Assembly: GCF_025665335.1 (NCBI RefSeq)
Contig: NZ_CP106869.1
Span: forward strand, 2,940,501 to 3,004,500
DNA length: 64,000 nt
Direction of reading: 5' to 3'
Source: Xanthomonas sp. AM6
Lineage (GTDB): Bacteria > Pseudomonadota > Gammaproteobacteria > Xanthomonadales > Xanthomonadaceae
Below, one piece after another: positions 37,947-49,084 of this stretch (positions are counted from its first letter, which is position 1; each line of letters starts with the position of its first letter). The notes under the pieces are model-generated. The model was not told the origin of the DNA. It saw only the letters and a program-made list of their open reading frames with translations, and ran no database searches. A program made the translations under genes and the position numbers.

Positions 37947-40091
37947 CTAGCCGCGCGGCATGCCCTCGCTGGCCAGCAGCTGGCGGAATTCGGCGGCGCT
38001 GAGCGGGTGGCTGAGCCAGAAGCCCTGCCCCAGTTCGCAGCCGCGCTCGCGCAGCAGTTCGAACTGCACTTCCTGCTCGATGCCCTCGGCGACCACGGTG
38101 ATGCCCAGCGAATGCGCCATCGCGATGATCGCGGTGGTCAGGGCCAGGTCGTCCGGGTCGCGCTGCAGGTCGGCCACGAAGCTCTTGTCGATCTTGACCC
38201 CATCCACCGGCACCTGGCGCAGGTGGCTCAGGCCGGAGAAGCCGGTGCCGAAGTCGTCCAGCCAGACCTTGACCCCGGTGCGGTGCAGCCGCGCCAGCAT
38301 GCTGGCGGCCTGCAGCTCGTCGCCGATCACCGCGGTCTCGGTCAGTTCCAGGTGCAGCTGCGCCGCCGGCAGGCCGGATTCGCGCAGGCAGTCGGCGACG
38401 ATTTCCGGCAGGTCGCCGCTGCGCAGCTGCCGCGGCGACACGTTGACCGACACGAACAGGTCGCGGCTGCCGTCGAAGCGCTGCCAGTGCGTGGCTTCGT
38501 GGCAGGCCGCGCGCAGCACCTTGGGGCCGATGCTCTCGATCAGCCCGCTCTGCTCGGCCACGTCGATGAACACCGTCGGCGAGATCGTGCCCAGCGTCGG
38601 GTGCTGCCAGCGCAGCAACACCTCCACCCCGACCATGCGCCGGTCCAGGGTGCGGAAGATCGGCTGGTACGCCAGCTTCAGTTCGTCGCGGTCCCAGGCC
38701 CCGCGCAACTCGTGCTCCATGTGCACGCGCCGCTCCACCGCATAGTCCATCGCGCGGCTGTAGAAGCGATGGCAGTTCTTGCCGGCCAGCTTGGCCTGGT
38801 ACATCGCGATGTCGCCGTTCTTCAGCAGCGCCGAGGCGTGCTCGGCGTCGCCCGGGTAGACGGTGATGCCGATCGAGGTGCCCATGAACACCTCGCGCTC
38901 CTGGATCCGCAGCGGCTCGCGCAGCTCCTGCACCAGGCGCTCGGCCAGGCCGGTGGCGACCTGCACCACGTGCTCGGGCGCGTCCTCGACCAGGATCACG
39001 AACTCGTCGCCGCCGAAGCGCGCCAGCAGCGCGTCGTGCCCGCCCAGCTGCTCCACCGCCAGCTGGATGCGCCGCGCGAACTGCAGCAGCGCCTCGTCGC
39101 CGGCCTCGTGGCCGAGGGTGTCGTTGATCCGCTTGAAGTCGTCGATGTCGGCGAACAGCAGCGCCAGGCGCCGCTGCGAGGCGCGCGCGGACAGCATGCG
39201 GTGGTCCAGCGCCTCGCGGAACGCGAGCCGGTTGGTCAGCCCGGTCAATGCATCGGTGTAGGCCATGTGGCGCACGTCGCGGTCGTGGCGCGCGATCGCC
39301 TCGCTCATGCGCCCGAACGCGCGCAGCAGCTCGCTGACCTCGTCGCGGCGGCCGCTGTCGCGGCGCTCCACCACGTAGTCGCCGGCCTCGATCTGGCGCG
39401 CGGCCGCGGCCAGCCAGCGGATCGGCGCCACCAGCGTGCGCTGCACGTAGATCGCCACCATCACCGCGGTGAGCGCGAGCGCGGCCAGCAGCAGCAACAG
39501 CCAGCCCAGGTGCCGCTTGCCCAGCGCGTCCAGGCGCTGGTCTAGGTTCTCGCCGGCCTTGCGCTCGTAGACCAGCGCCCGCGCCCAGGACATGCCCACG
39601 CGCACCCCGCCCACGCGCTGGTCGCCGATCATGATCGGCATCGACACGTCGAGGATGTCGCCCGACTCCTGCGCCAGCAGGCCGTTGGCCTTGATCGCCG
39701 CCTCCGCCATCGGGCCGCGCATGCGCTGGCCGTAGCCGGGCAGGTCGTCGCTGCCGTCGTGGATCAGGCGCCCGTCGGCGTCGTACACCAGCACGTAGGC
39801 CACCGTCACGTAGCCCAACGCCGAGCGCACCTGGCTGCCGATCGCGTCCAGGTCCGAGTAGTACACCGGGTTGGCCAGCGACTCGGAAAGCTGCTGCGCC
39901 AGCGTCTCGCCGCGGCTGCGCATGCTGCGGTCGAACAGGCCATGGATCACGTTGCCGCTGAGCGTGCGCACCTCGTTCTGCATCGCCGCCTGCCGCTCCA
40001 GCATCAGCGCCAGGATCGCCAGGATCAGGAATGCGGCCACGCCCATCGCCAGCAGGAACCTGGCCTGCAATCCGAAGCGCAGCGTCTTCAT
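37947..40091 (-). CDS. membrane GGDEF-EAL c-di-GMP enzyme
   Basis: 714 residues. TM helix about 12-32, a periplasmic sensing region to about 195, second TM near 196-218, HAMP about 218-275, GGDEF domain about 285-445 with an intact GGDEF at 360-364, and an EAL domain about 455-705. The EAL motif is EVL (Glu490), with DDFGTGFSG, KIDKSF, AEGIE and QGFWLSHPL present, so phosphodiesterase activity is likely. Its ATG overlaps the stop of the binding-protein gene upstream (ATGA at 40088-40091), linking the periplasmic protein to this sensor. Confidence 0.93.
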   Translation of the reverse strand: MKTLRFGLQARFLLAMGVAAFLILAILALMLERQAAMQNEVRTLSGNVIHGLFDRSMRSRGETLAQQLSESLANPVYYSDLDAIGSQVRSALGYVTVAYVLVYDADGRLIHDGSDDLPGYGQRMRGPMAEAAIKANGLLAQESGDILDVSMPIMIGDQRVGGVRVGMSWARALVYERKAGENLDQRLDALGKRHLGWLLLLLAALALTAVMVAIYVQRTLVAPIRWLAAAARQIEAGDYVVERRDSGRRDEVSELLRAFGRMSEAIARHDRDVRHMAYTDALTGLTNRLAFREALDHRMLSARASQRRLALLFADIDDFKRINDTLGHEAGDEALLQFARRIQLAVEQLGGHDALLARFGGDEFVILVEDAPEHVVQVATGLAERLVQELREPLRIQEREVFMGTSIGITVYPGDAEHASALLKNGDIAMYQAKLAGKNCHRFYSRAMDYAVERRVHMEHELRGAWDRDELKLAYQPIFRTLDRRMVGVEVLLRWQHPTLGTISPTVFIDVAEQSGLIESIGPKVLRAACHEATHWQRFDGSRDLFVSVNVSPRQLRSGDLPEIVADCLRESGLPAAQLHLELTETAVIGDELQAASMLARLHRTGVKVWLDDFGTGFSGLSHLRQVPVDGVKIDKSFVADLQRDPDDLALTTAIIAMAHSLGITVVAEGIEQEVQFELLRERGCELGQGFWLSHPLSAAEFRQLLASEGMPRG

Positions 40092-41032
40092 TCGACTTCC
40101 AGCTTGACCCGCGCAACGCCGGCGCGCAGTTGGTCCAGCCGTTTCTGCGAGGCCGGATCCACCGGATAGAAGCCGGAGGTGCCGAAGAACTTGCGCAGCG
40201 CCGCGCTGCCCTGCGGATCGCCGGCGGCCTCCAGCAACACCTCGCGCAGCCGCGCCTGCACCGGCGAGGCCAGGTCGCCGCGCACCATCTCCACCGCGCG
40301 CGGGAACGGCTCGGTGCGGTAGATCACCCGGAAATCGCGGCGGAACGCCGGCGGCACGCGGCGGTCGTCGTCCCAGTCCAGGCTGCTCAGCGCGCCGGCG
40401 TCCACCAGGTGCTTGTGCACGTAGGAGGCGATGTTGAGTTCCGAACGCGCGAACACGTAGCCGACCGTGTCCGCCGACGCCTGGTCCTTCGGCGAGAGCA
40501 GGATCTCCGGGTGCAGGTCGTGCTCGAACAGGGTCATCATCGGCACCAGGTAGGCGCTGGTGGACAAGGTGCTCTGCAGCGCCAGGGTGCGGCCGCGCAG
40601 GTCGTCCAATGTGTGCAGCGGCCCGTCGCGGCGCACGAAGAACACGGTGTGGTACTCGCGCACGCCGCTGCGTTCGGTCAGCAGCAGCGGCCGCACCCCG
40701 CCGCGCTGCTGCAGCGCCATCGCGGTGGCCGCGGTCTCGGTGACCCAGTCGACGCGGCCGCGGCGCAGGTAGCTGCTCATCTGCTGGCTGTCGCGGGCCA
40801 TCAGGATCTGCCCGGAGGTGATGCCGACATCGCGCATGCGCGGCACCACGTAGTCCAGCAACGGCTTCAGCTGCTCGTAGTGGGCCTTGGGGTTGTCGCT
40901 GATGCGTCCCAATACCAATACCGACGGGCGCGCGTGCACAGCCATGGGCCAGCACATCGCCAGCGCCAGCCACACCATGACGACCCGCCACCGCGAACTT
41001 TGCAAACCACATTCCCCATGTAGAGGCTGCAA
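40088..41032 (-). CDS. PhnD-like periplasmic binding protein
   Basis: 314 residues from TTG at 41032; an ATG at 40978 (MVWLALAMCW) gives a simpler signal peptide and is possible. The phosphate/phosphonate-binding-like fold (PF12974 type) is seen as PSVLVLGRISDNPKAHYEQL, RGRVDWVTETAATAM, the DLRGRTLALQSTLSTSA segment and the ASADTVGYVF region. With the GGDEF-EAL gene coupled by ATGA it probably delivers ligand information to that enzyme. No ABC transporter genes accompany it, which supports a sensory role. Confidence 0.85.
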   Translation of the reverse strand: MQPLHGECGLQSSRWRVVMVWLALAMCWPMAVHARPSVLVLGRISDNPKAHYEQLKPLLDYVVPRMRDVGITSGQILMARDSQQMSSYLRRGRVDWVTETAATAMALQQRGGVRPLLLTERSGVREYHTVFFVRRDGPLHTLDDLRGRTLALQSTLSTSAYLVPMMTLFEHDLHPEILLSPKDQASADTVGYVFARSELNIASYVHKHLVDAGALSSLDWDDDRRVPPAFRRDFRVIYRTEPFPRAVEMVRGDLASPVQARLREVLLEAAGDPQGSAALRKFFGTSGFYPVDPASQKRLDQLRAGVARVKLEVE

Positions 41033-41074
41033 GCCTAGCCGAAAGTGTCATCCGGCGACAGGTGGTGAAGCCGG

Positions 41075-41106
41075 GATCGGGGATTTGGGAGTGGGGATTC
41101 GGGGCG
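41075..41106. repeat. dispersed repeat (family 2) upstream of binding-protein gene
   Basis: Words GGGATCGGGGATTTGGGAG and TGGGGATTCGGGGC in the gap between trmJ and the PhnD-like gene. The 41,033-41,212 gap otherwise holds no gene; a weak inverted partner lies near 41162-41205. Confidence 0.6.
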
Positions 41107-41212
41107 CTGATGGCGCGGCAGGGAAGGAACGCCTGCGCACCACGACGAGCGCCAGTCGCCGATGACCCGGAATCCGCCGGCTTTGCCGGGTCCCGGGTCC
41201 CGGTCCCGACAA

Positions 41213-41971
41213 CTAGCTGCGCGCCTGCCCCGCCAGCCGCGCCATGCGCTGCGCATCGGACAGGATGCCGCGCAGCAGCCGCACTTCCTGCTCGGTCAGC
41301 GCGTTGCGCAGGAACAGCCGGCGCAGCTTGCGCATCGCCGAATCCGGCGCGCGGCCCTTGTGGAAGTCGATGTCGTCCAGCGTCTCGGCCAGTTGCCCGA
41401 ACATGCCTTCCAACTGCGCGTGGCTGGCCGGCGCCTCGCGGAAGCCGGGTTCCGGCGCCGGCGCCGGCGCCGCGTCGCGCAGGTGCGCCAGGCGCAGTTC
41501 GTAGGCCAGCACCTGCACCGCCGCGGCCAGGTTGAGCGAGCTGAACGCCGGATCGGAGGGAATGTGCACCGCCGCATGGCACAGCTGCAGTTCCTCGTTG
41601 GTCAGGCCGGTGCGCTCGCGGCCGAACACCAGCGCGACCTCGGCCTGCTCGGCGGCCGCGGCGACCAGCCGCTGCGCGCCGTCCGCCGGCAGCAGCTCCT
41701 CCAGCGACACCCGCCGGCTGCGCGCGGTGCAGCCGAGCACCAGCCGGCAATCGGCCACCGCCTCGGCCAGGGTGCCCAGCACCGGCGCCTGCTGCAGCAC
41801 GTCCTCGGCGCCGGCCGAGCGCCGGTAGGCGTCCTCGTCGAGCGCGCGCTCCGGCGCCACCAGCACCAGCCGCGCCTGGCCCATGGTCTTCATCGCCCGC
41901 GCCGCCGCTCCGATGTTGCCGGGGTGCTGGGTACCGACCAGGACGAAGCGGATGCGGGCGGAAACGGTCAT
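41213..41971 (-). CDS. trmJ: tRNA (cytidine/uridine-2'-O-)-methyltransferase TrmJ
   Basis: 252 residues, SPOUT fold. The N-terminal motif QHPGNIGAAARAMKTMG (about 15-31), the LVFGRERTGLTNEEL knot region and IPSDPAFSSLNLAAAVQVL are all present, matching TrmJ, which methylates ribose of nucleotide 32 in tRNA. The C-terminal tail with RKLRRLFLRNALTEQEVRLL is the family extension. Start at 41971 (MTVSARIRFVLVG). It is divergent from suhB, a common neighbour in this group. Confidence 0.93.
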   Translation of the reverse strand: MTVSARIRFVLVGTQHPGNIGAAARAMKTMGQARLVLVAPERALDEDAYRRSAGAEDVLQQAPVLGTLAEAVADCRLVLGCTARSRRVSLEELLPADGAQRLVAAAAEQAEVALVFGRERTGLTNEELQLCHAAVHIPSDPAFSSLNLAAAVQVLAYELRLAHLRDAAPAPAPEPGFREAPASHAQLEGMFGQLAETLDDIDFHKGRAPDSAMRKLRRLFLRNALTEQEVRLLRGILSDAQRMARLAGQARS

Positions 41972-42088
41972 GGCAATGGAAGATGCGGAGCGAACGGGGC
42001 GTAGATGGTAAACTGTGCGGCCGGCCTTCGCGCCGGACCGCTCTTTTCCTCCGCCAGATCCTTCTCCGCCCTCTCGGGAGCCGTTGCC

Positions 42089-42916
42089 ATGCAAAAACCC
42101 GCCGTCACCGTCATGGTCAAGGCCGCCCGCCTCGCCGGCAACGTGCTGTTGCGCCATATCAACCGGCTGGAAGCGCTGAACGTGGTGCAGAAGGACCGCA
42201 TGGACTACGCCAGCGAAGTCGATGCCGACGCGGAGAAGGTGATCGTCAAGGAACTGCGCCGCGCCTATCCCGACTACGGGGTGATGGGCGAGGAAGGCGG
42301 CGTGCAGGGCGGCGGCCGCTACATGTGGGTGATCGACCCGCTCGACGGCACCAGCAACTACCTGCGCGGCTTCCCGCACTACTGCGTGTCCATCGCCCTG
42401 GTCGAGAACGGCGAGCCGATCGACGCGGTGATCTTCGATCCGCTGCGCAATGAACTGTTCACCGCCAGCCGCGGCAACGGCGCGGTGCTCAACGACCGCC
42501 GCATCCGCGTCAGCGAGCGCAAGGACCTGAACGGGGCGATGGTCAACACCGGCTTCGCCCCGCGCGAGCGCAAGCGCACCACGGCCCAGCTCAAGTGCGT
42601 GGACGCGCTGATGGTGCAGGCCGAGGACATCCGCCGCACCGGCTCGGCCGCGCTGGACCTGGCCTACGTGGCCTGCGGCCGCGTCGACGCCTACTTCGAG
42701 GCCGGCGTGAAGGCCTGGGACATCGCCGCCGGCGTGCTGCTGGTACGCGAGGCCGGCGGCCGCATCACCGACTTCAAGGGCGCCACCCCGGGCCGCATCG
42801 ACGACCGCGGCGCCCCGCAGTTCCAGATCGTCGCCGGCAACATCAAGGTCAGCGACGCGCTGCAGAAGCTGATGGTCAACACGGGGTATGCGGCGGAGTT
42901 CGACGCGAAGTTTTGA
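42089..42916 (+). CDS. suhB: inositol monophosphatase family protein SuhB
   Basis: 275 residues. Metal motifs GEEGG (about 70), [19 protein letters not shown] and [15 protein letters not shown] are complete. SuhB can dephosphorylate inositol-1-phosphate and also takes part in rRNA transcription antitermination in E. coli. The start at 42089 ([18 protein letters not shown]) is preferred over the in-frame ATG 84 bp upstream, which lacks similarity. Divergent from trmJ; a strong terminator follows at 43002-43034. Confidence 0.95.
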   Translation: MQKPAVTVMVKAARLAGNVLLRHINRLEALNVVQKDRMDYASEVDADAEKVIVKELRRAYPDYGVMGEEGGVQGGGRYMWVIDPLDGTSNYLRGFPHYCVSIALVENGEPIDAVIFDPLRNELFTASRGNGAVLNDRRIRVSERKDLNGAMVNTGFAPRERKRTTAQLKCVDALMVQAEDIRRTGSAALDLAYVACGRVDAYFEAGVKAWDIAAGVLLVREAGGRITDFKGATPGRIDDRGAPQFQIVAGNIKVSDALQKLMVNTGYAAEFDAKF

Positions 42917-42917
42917 G

Positions 42918-43087
42918 GGGCCGGGATTCGGGATTGGGGATTGGGGATTCGCAAAAGCAATTCCCAGGCGCCGATCCTCTCTGGATCCACCATCTCAAAA
43001 CAAAAAAGCCGCGCATCTGCGCGGCTTTTTTTTTGAGGACCGGGAACCCGCTTTTGCGAATCCCCAATCCCCAATCCCGAATCCCAG
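42918..43087. repeat. dispersed repeat (family 2), inverted pair around the suhB/secF terminator
   Basis: Left arm 42918-42953 (CGGGATTCGGGATTGGGGAT words, ending TTCGCAAAAGC) and right arm 43050-43087 (GCTTTTGCGAATCCCCAATC words) are nearly perfect inverses of about 36 bp. They enclose the terminator. Confidence 0.9.
43002..43034. terminator. bidirectional intrinsic terminator of suhB and secF
   Basis: AAAAAA then GCCGCGC (43008-43014), loop ATCT, GCGCGGC (43019-43025), and nine T. A- and T-runs on both sides allow function in both directions for the convergent genes. Confidence 0.95.
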
Positions 43088-43090
43088 CCC

Positions 43091-44056
43091 TCAGGGCCTG
43101 CGCGCCAGCGCCTCCACGTCCTTCGACTTCGGCAGCAGGTCCTGCTTGGTGACCTGGAACGGGCCGATCGACAGCAGCGGCACCGCCACGATCACCGAGG
43201 ACACCACCACGATGACCGCGCCGATCATGTGGGTCAGGGCCAGGCCTTCCATCGAGTTGCCGCCGTACAGGTACAGCGCCAGCGCCGACAGGAAGAACAT
43301 CACCGCGGTGATCACCGTGCGCGACAGGGTCTGGTTGATCGAGCGGTTCAGCACTTCCACCGGCTCCACGCGCAGGCTGCGGAAGTTCTCGCGCACACGG
43401 TCGAACACCACGATGATGTCGTTGATCGCAAAGCCCATCACCGACAGCAGGCCGGCCAGCACGGTCAGGTCGAACTCGCGGCCGGTGACCGAGACGTAGG
43501 CCACCGTCACCAGCAGGTCGAACAGCGCGGTCAGGCTGGCCACCACCGCGAACTTCCACTCGAAGCGGAACGCGATGTAGATCAGGAAGCCGACCAGCAT
43601 GAACACGGTGGCGTAGACGCCGTTCAGCGCCAGGTCCTTGCCGACCTGCGGGCCGACGAACTCGCCCGGCTTCACCGTCGCCGGGTTCTGCGCGGTGCTC
43701 ACCGCCTTGCGCACCTGCTCGGCCAGGTTCTTGGTCACGTCCTCGTTGTTGTGCTCGCCCTGCGGCTGCAGGCGGATCACCACCTCGTTGCCGCTGCCGA
43801 CGTTCTGCACCTGCGCGTTCTCGAAGCCGGCCGTGGCCAGCTGCTCGCGCACGTGGTCGATGTCCACCGGCTTCTGGAAGCTGGTCTGCACCAGCGCGCC
43901 GCCGGTGAACTCCAGCGCGTAGTTGAAGCCCTTGGCGAAGATCACCCCGAACGAGGCCACCGCCAGCACCAGCATCAGCACCAGGGTCGGACGCCGCCAG
44001 CGCATGAAGTCGATCTGGGTGTCGTTCGGGATCAGATGGAGCGGAAAGATTTTCAT
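43091..44056 (-). CDS. secF: protein translocase subunit SecF
   Basis: 321 residues with six membrane helices. The large periplasmic domain follows the first helix (about 35-140, with FNYALEFTGGALVQTSFQKP); then VASLTALFDLLVTVAYVSVT, GFAINDIIVVFDRVREN and LNRSINQTLSRTVIT motifs, as in RND-like SecF. Start at 44056 (MKIFPLHLIPNDTQIDF). It works with SecD in proton-driven protein export and follows it by 112 bp that contain a tandem repeat. Confidence 0.96.
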   Translation of the reverse strand: MKIFPLHLIPNDTQIDFMRWRRPTLVLMLVLAVASFGVIFAKGFNYALEFTGGALVQTSFQKPVDIDHVREQLATAGFENAQVQNVGSGNEVVIRLQPQGEHNNEDVTKNLAEQVRKAVSTAQNPATVKPGEFVGPQVGKDLALNGVYATVFMLVGFLIYIAFRFEWKFAVVASLTALFDLLVTVAYVSVTGREFDLTVLAGLLSVMGFAINDIIVVFDRVRENFRSLRVEPVEVLNRSINQTLSRTVITAVMFFLSALALYLYGGNSMEGLALTHMIGAVIVVVSSVIVAVPLLSIGPFQVTKQDLLPKSKDVEALARRP

Positions 44057-44081
44057 GGAGACGTGCTCTTCATAATTTGGA

Positions 44082-44169
44082 CCCCGCACCTGGAGGCGCG
44101 GGCTCTTGCGAAGGACTCGCATTTCCTGCCCCGCGCATGGCGGTGCGGGCTCTGGCGAGGGACCCGCAT
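44082..44169. repeat. two 41-bp imperfect direct repeats between secD and secF
   Basis: 44082-44122 and 44129-44169 are identical at 34 of 41 positions (for example CCCCGC...GCGGGCTCT...GCAT in each). On the minus strand each can form a small CCCGC/GCGGG hairpin in the secD-secF junction. Confidence 0.8.
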
Positions 44170-46013
44170 CAGATGGCGACGGACTTGAGCTTCTTGCGGC
44201 GGCTGTAGATCAGCGTGGCCAGCGCGCGCGAGACGGTGATCGCGGTGAACATCGAGGCGAAGATGCCGATGATCATGGTCAGCGCGAAGCCCTTCAGCGG
44301 GCCGGTGCCGAACGCGTACAGGGCCACGCCGACGATCAGGCCGGTGAGGTTGGCGTCGAGGATGGTGCCGCCCGCCTTCTCGTAGCCGGCGGCGATCGCC
44401 GATTTCGGCGGCACGCCCATCCGCAGCTCCTCGCGGATACGCTCGTTGATCAGCACGTTGGCGTCCACCGACAGGCCGACCGACAAGGCCAGGCCGGCGA
44501 AGCCGGGCAGGGTCATGGTGGCGCCGAACAGCGACATCACCGAGACCACGATCAGCAGGTTCATCAGCAGCGCCACCGAGGTGATCACGCCGAACATGCG
44601 GTAGTACACGCCGAAGAACACCAGGGTGAACAGGAACGCGTAGATCACCGCGGTGACGCCGCGCTCGACGTTCTCCGCGCCCAGGCTCGGGCCGATCACG
44701 TATTCCTCGACGAAGTCCATCGGCGCGGCCAGCGAACCGGCGCGCAGCAGCTTGGCCAGGTTCTCGGCCTCGACCTTCTCCAGGCCGGTGGTCTGGAAGT
44801 TCTTGCCGAACACGCCGGCGATGCGGGTCGGCGCCAGCGCCTCTTCCTTGACCCGCACGCTGCGCACTTCCTTGCCGTCGACCATGCTCACGGTCGGGAT
44901 GCGCTCGATGTAGACCACCGACATCAGCTTGCCGGTGTTGGCGCTGGTGTAGTCGAACATGCGCTGGCCGGCGACGTTGTTGAGGGTGACCGCCACCGCC
45001 GGCAGGCCGTTCTGGTCGTTGCTGACGGTGGCGTTGACCATCTGGTCGCCGGACACCAGCACGCGCTTGTTCAGCAGCACCGGCGCGCCGCTGTCGCGCA
45101 GGCGGTACACCTTGGCCTCCGGCGGGATGTTGCCGGTGCGCACCGCGTCCTCGGCATTGCCCTCGACCACGCCGCGGAACTCCAGCGTGGCGGTGGCGCC
45201 GATCATGCGCTTGGCCTCGGCGGTGTCCTGCACGCCCGGCAGCTCGACCACGATGCGGTCCTCGCCCTGGCGCTGGATGATCGGCTCGGCCACGCCGAGC
45301 TGGTTGACGCGGTTGCGCAGCGTGGTCAGGTTCTGCTCGATGGCGCCGGCGGCGATCTGCTTGAGCTCGGCGTCGGGCACGGAGACCGCGATGGTCTGGC
45401 CGGACACGGCATAGCTGAGCGTCGGCTGCGCCTTGGCCAGCGCGGCACGCGCGGCGTCGGCGTCGGCGCCCTCGCCCAGGCCGACCTGGATGCTGTTGTC
45501 GGCGCGGCGCTCGACCGCGCGGTAGGCGATGCGGTTGTCGCGCAGCGTGGTGCGGATGTCCTCGGCGAAGGCGTCCAGGCGCTTCTCCAGCGCCGCCTTC
45601 TGGTCCACCTGCAGCGCGAAGTGCACGCCGCCGACCAGGTCCAGGCCCAGCACCATCGGCTTGCCGCCGATCTTGGACAGCCACTCCGGCACGGTCGAGG
45701 CCAGGTTCAGCGCCACCGTGTAGTTCTCGCCCACCTGCTGGCGCAGGATGTCGTTGGCGCGGGTCTGCGCCTCCAGGCTCGGCAGGCGCACCATCAGGCT
45801 GTCGCCCTCCTTGGCCACCGACTTGGGGGTGATCCCGGCCGCCTTCAGGTCGGCGCTGACCCGCTCGCGCAGGGCCTCGTCGAGCTGACCGCCGCGGCTG
45901 GCGGTGATCTGGACCGAGGGGTCCTTCTGGTAGACGTTGGGCAGCGCGTACAACGCACTGAACGCCAGCACGATCAGGATGAGGAAATACTTCCAGCGCG
46001 GAAACTCGAGCAT
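44169..46013 (-). CDS. secD: protein translocase subunit SecD
   Basis: 614 residues. Six helices with a long periplasmic domain between the first and second (about 35-425), then the conserved membrane part (ERGVTAVIYAFLFTLVFFG, GLALSVGLSVDANVLINERI, KAGGTILDANLTGLIVGVAL). Functional motif of the periplasmic domain LGLDLVGGVHFALQVD is complete. The start at 46013 (MLEFPRWKYFLILIV) fits. It follows yajC on the same strand, with secF next, a normal yajC-secD-secF module. Confidence 0.97.
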   Translation of the reverse strand: MLEFPRWKYFLILIVLAFSALYALPNVYQKDPSVQITASRGGQLDEALRERVSADLKAAGITPKSVAKEGDSLMVRLPSLEAQTRANDILRQQVGENYTVALNLASTVPEWLSKIGGKPMVLGLDLVGGVHFALQVDQKAALEKRLDAFAEDIRTTLRDNRIAYRAVERRADNSIQVGLGEGADADAARAALAKAQPTLSYAVSGQTIAVSVPDAELKQIAAGAIEQNLTTLRNRVNQLGVAEPIIQRQGEDRIVVELPGVQDTAEAKRMIGATATLEFRGVVEGNAEDAVRTGNIPPEAKVYRLRDSGAPVLLNKRVLVSGDQMVNATVSNDQNGLPAVAVTLNNVAGQRMFDYTSANTGKLMSVVYIERIPTVSMVDGKEVRSVRVKEEALAPTRIAGVFGKNFQTTGLEKVEAENLAKLLRAGSLAAPMDFVEEYVIGPSLGAENVERGVTAVIYAFLFTLVFFGVYYRMFGVITSVALLMNLLIVVSVMSLFGATMTLPGFAGLALSVGLSVDANVLINERIREELRMGVPPKSAIAAGYEKAGGTILDANLTGLIVGVALYAFGTGPLKGFALTMIIGIFASMFTAITVSRALATLIYSRRKKLKSVAI

Positions 46014-46069
46014 TGCAGGACCCCGCACGACGCCACGCCGGCGCCGCGCCTAGCAGTAAGAGAAATGGA

Positions 46070-46411
46070 TCAGGCGGACTTCAGCGTACCCTTGGGCAGC
46101 ACGTTGCCGATGGCGCCCTTCTGCACGCGGATGCGCACGTTGTCGGCGATTTCCACGGTGATGAAGTTGTCGCCGATGTCGGTGACCACGCCGGCCACGC
46201 CGCCGGAAGTGATGACCTCGTCGCCGCGGCCGAGCTTGTCCAGCATCGACTTGTGTTCTTTCTGCCGCTTCATCTGCGGGCGGATCATCACGAAGTACAT
46301 CACCGCGATCAGGATGATCGGCAGCAGGAACATCTGCATGCCGCCACCGGCGGGAGCGGCGCCGGCGGTCTGCGCCTGGGCCACGGGAATCAGGAAATCG
46401 AGCGGGTTCAT
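46070..46411 (-). CDS. yajC: preprotein translocase subunit YajC
   Basis: 113 residues. One N-terminal helix (about 24-42, MFLLPIILIAVMYFVMIRP) and the cytosolic domain with QMKRQKEHKSMLDKLGRGDE, VITSGGVAG and the VEIADNVRIRVQKGAI strand. Accessory to SecDF. The gap of about 260 bp to tgt contains the family-1 repeat. Confidence 0.96.
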   Translation of the reverse strand: MNPLDFLIPVAQAQTAGAAPAGGGMQMFLLPIILIAVMYFVMIRPQMKRQKEHKSMLDKLGRGDEVITSGGVAGVVTDIGDNFITVEIADNVRIRVQKGAIGNVLPKGTLKSA

Positions 46412-46540
46412 CGGTGTGTCCTATGGTTTGGGCAGCCCGTCGCCGTTGGGGCACGGACCGCTGGTCTGTCGCCTGGAAGCGGCAAGCAGCCGCCGATTAT
46501 GCCACGATCTCCCGCCTCCCCTGGGGCCGGCCGCGGCGCC

Positions 46541-46672
46541 CCCTTTTTCCAACGAAAAGAAGGGGCTGCGCAGCGGCGGATGAGGGTGCGGGCTCAGCCC
46601 CCGTGCGCTTTCGATGCTCGCGAGGCTTCGCACGTACCCTCACCCAACCCCTCTCCCGGGGGGAGAGGGGCT

Positions 46673-46675
<3 letters not shown>
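46541..46675. repeat. family-1 inverted intergenic element, copy C (tgt to yajC)
   Basis: Begins CCCTTTTTCCAACGAAAAGAA, contains GGCGGATGAGGGTGCGG, and ends GTACCCTCACCCAACCCCTC, then CCGGGGGGAGAGGGGCTTTA. The tgt stop codon TAA (minus 46675-46673) lies in the terminal CTTTA. The gap 46412-46672 holds nothing else I recognise. Confidence 0.8.
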
Positions 46676-48944
<2,269 letters not shown>

Positions 48945-48990
48945 GGCCGGTGGGTCGTTGAATTATGGCCGGGCATTGTAGCCGGGAGGC

Positions 48991-49080
48991 CGGGATTCGG
49001 GATTCGGGACCGGGGATTCGTTAAAAGCGCAGCAGTCGCCATGCTCTTACGAATCCCCAATCCCGAATCCCCAATCCCGG
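48991..49080. repeat. dispersed repeat (family 2), inverted pair between lrp and queA
   Basis: Left arm 48991-49027 and right arm 49049-49080 of the GGGATTCGGGATTCGGG words and their inverse, in the gap after the lrp stop and before queA. Arms differ at a few positions. Confidence 0.85.
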
Positions 49081-49084
49081 CCCC

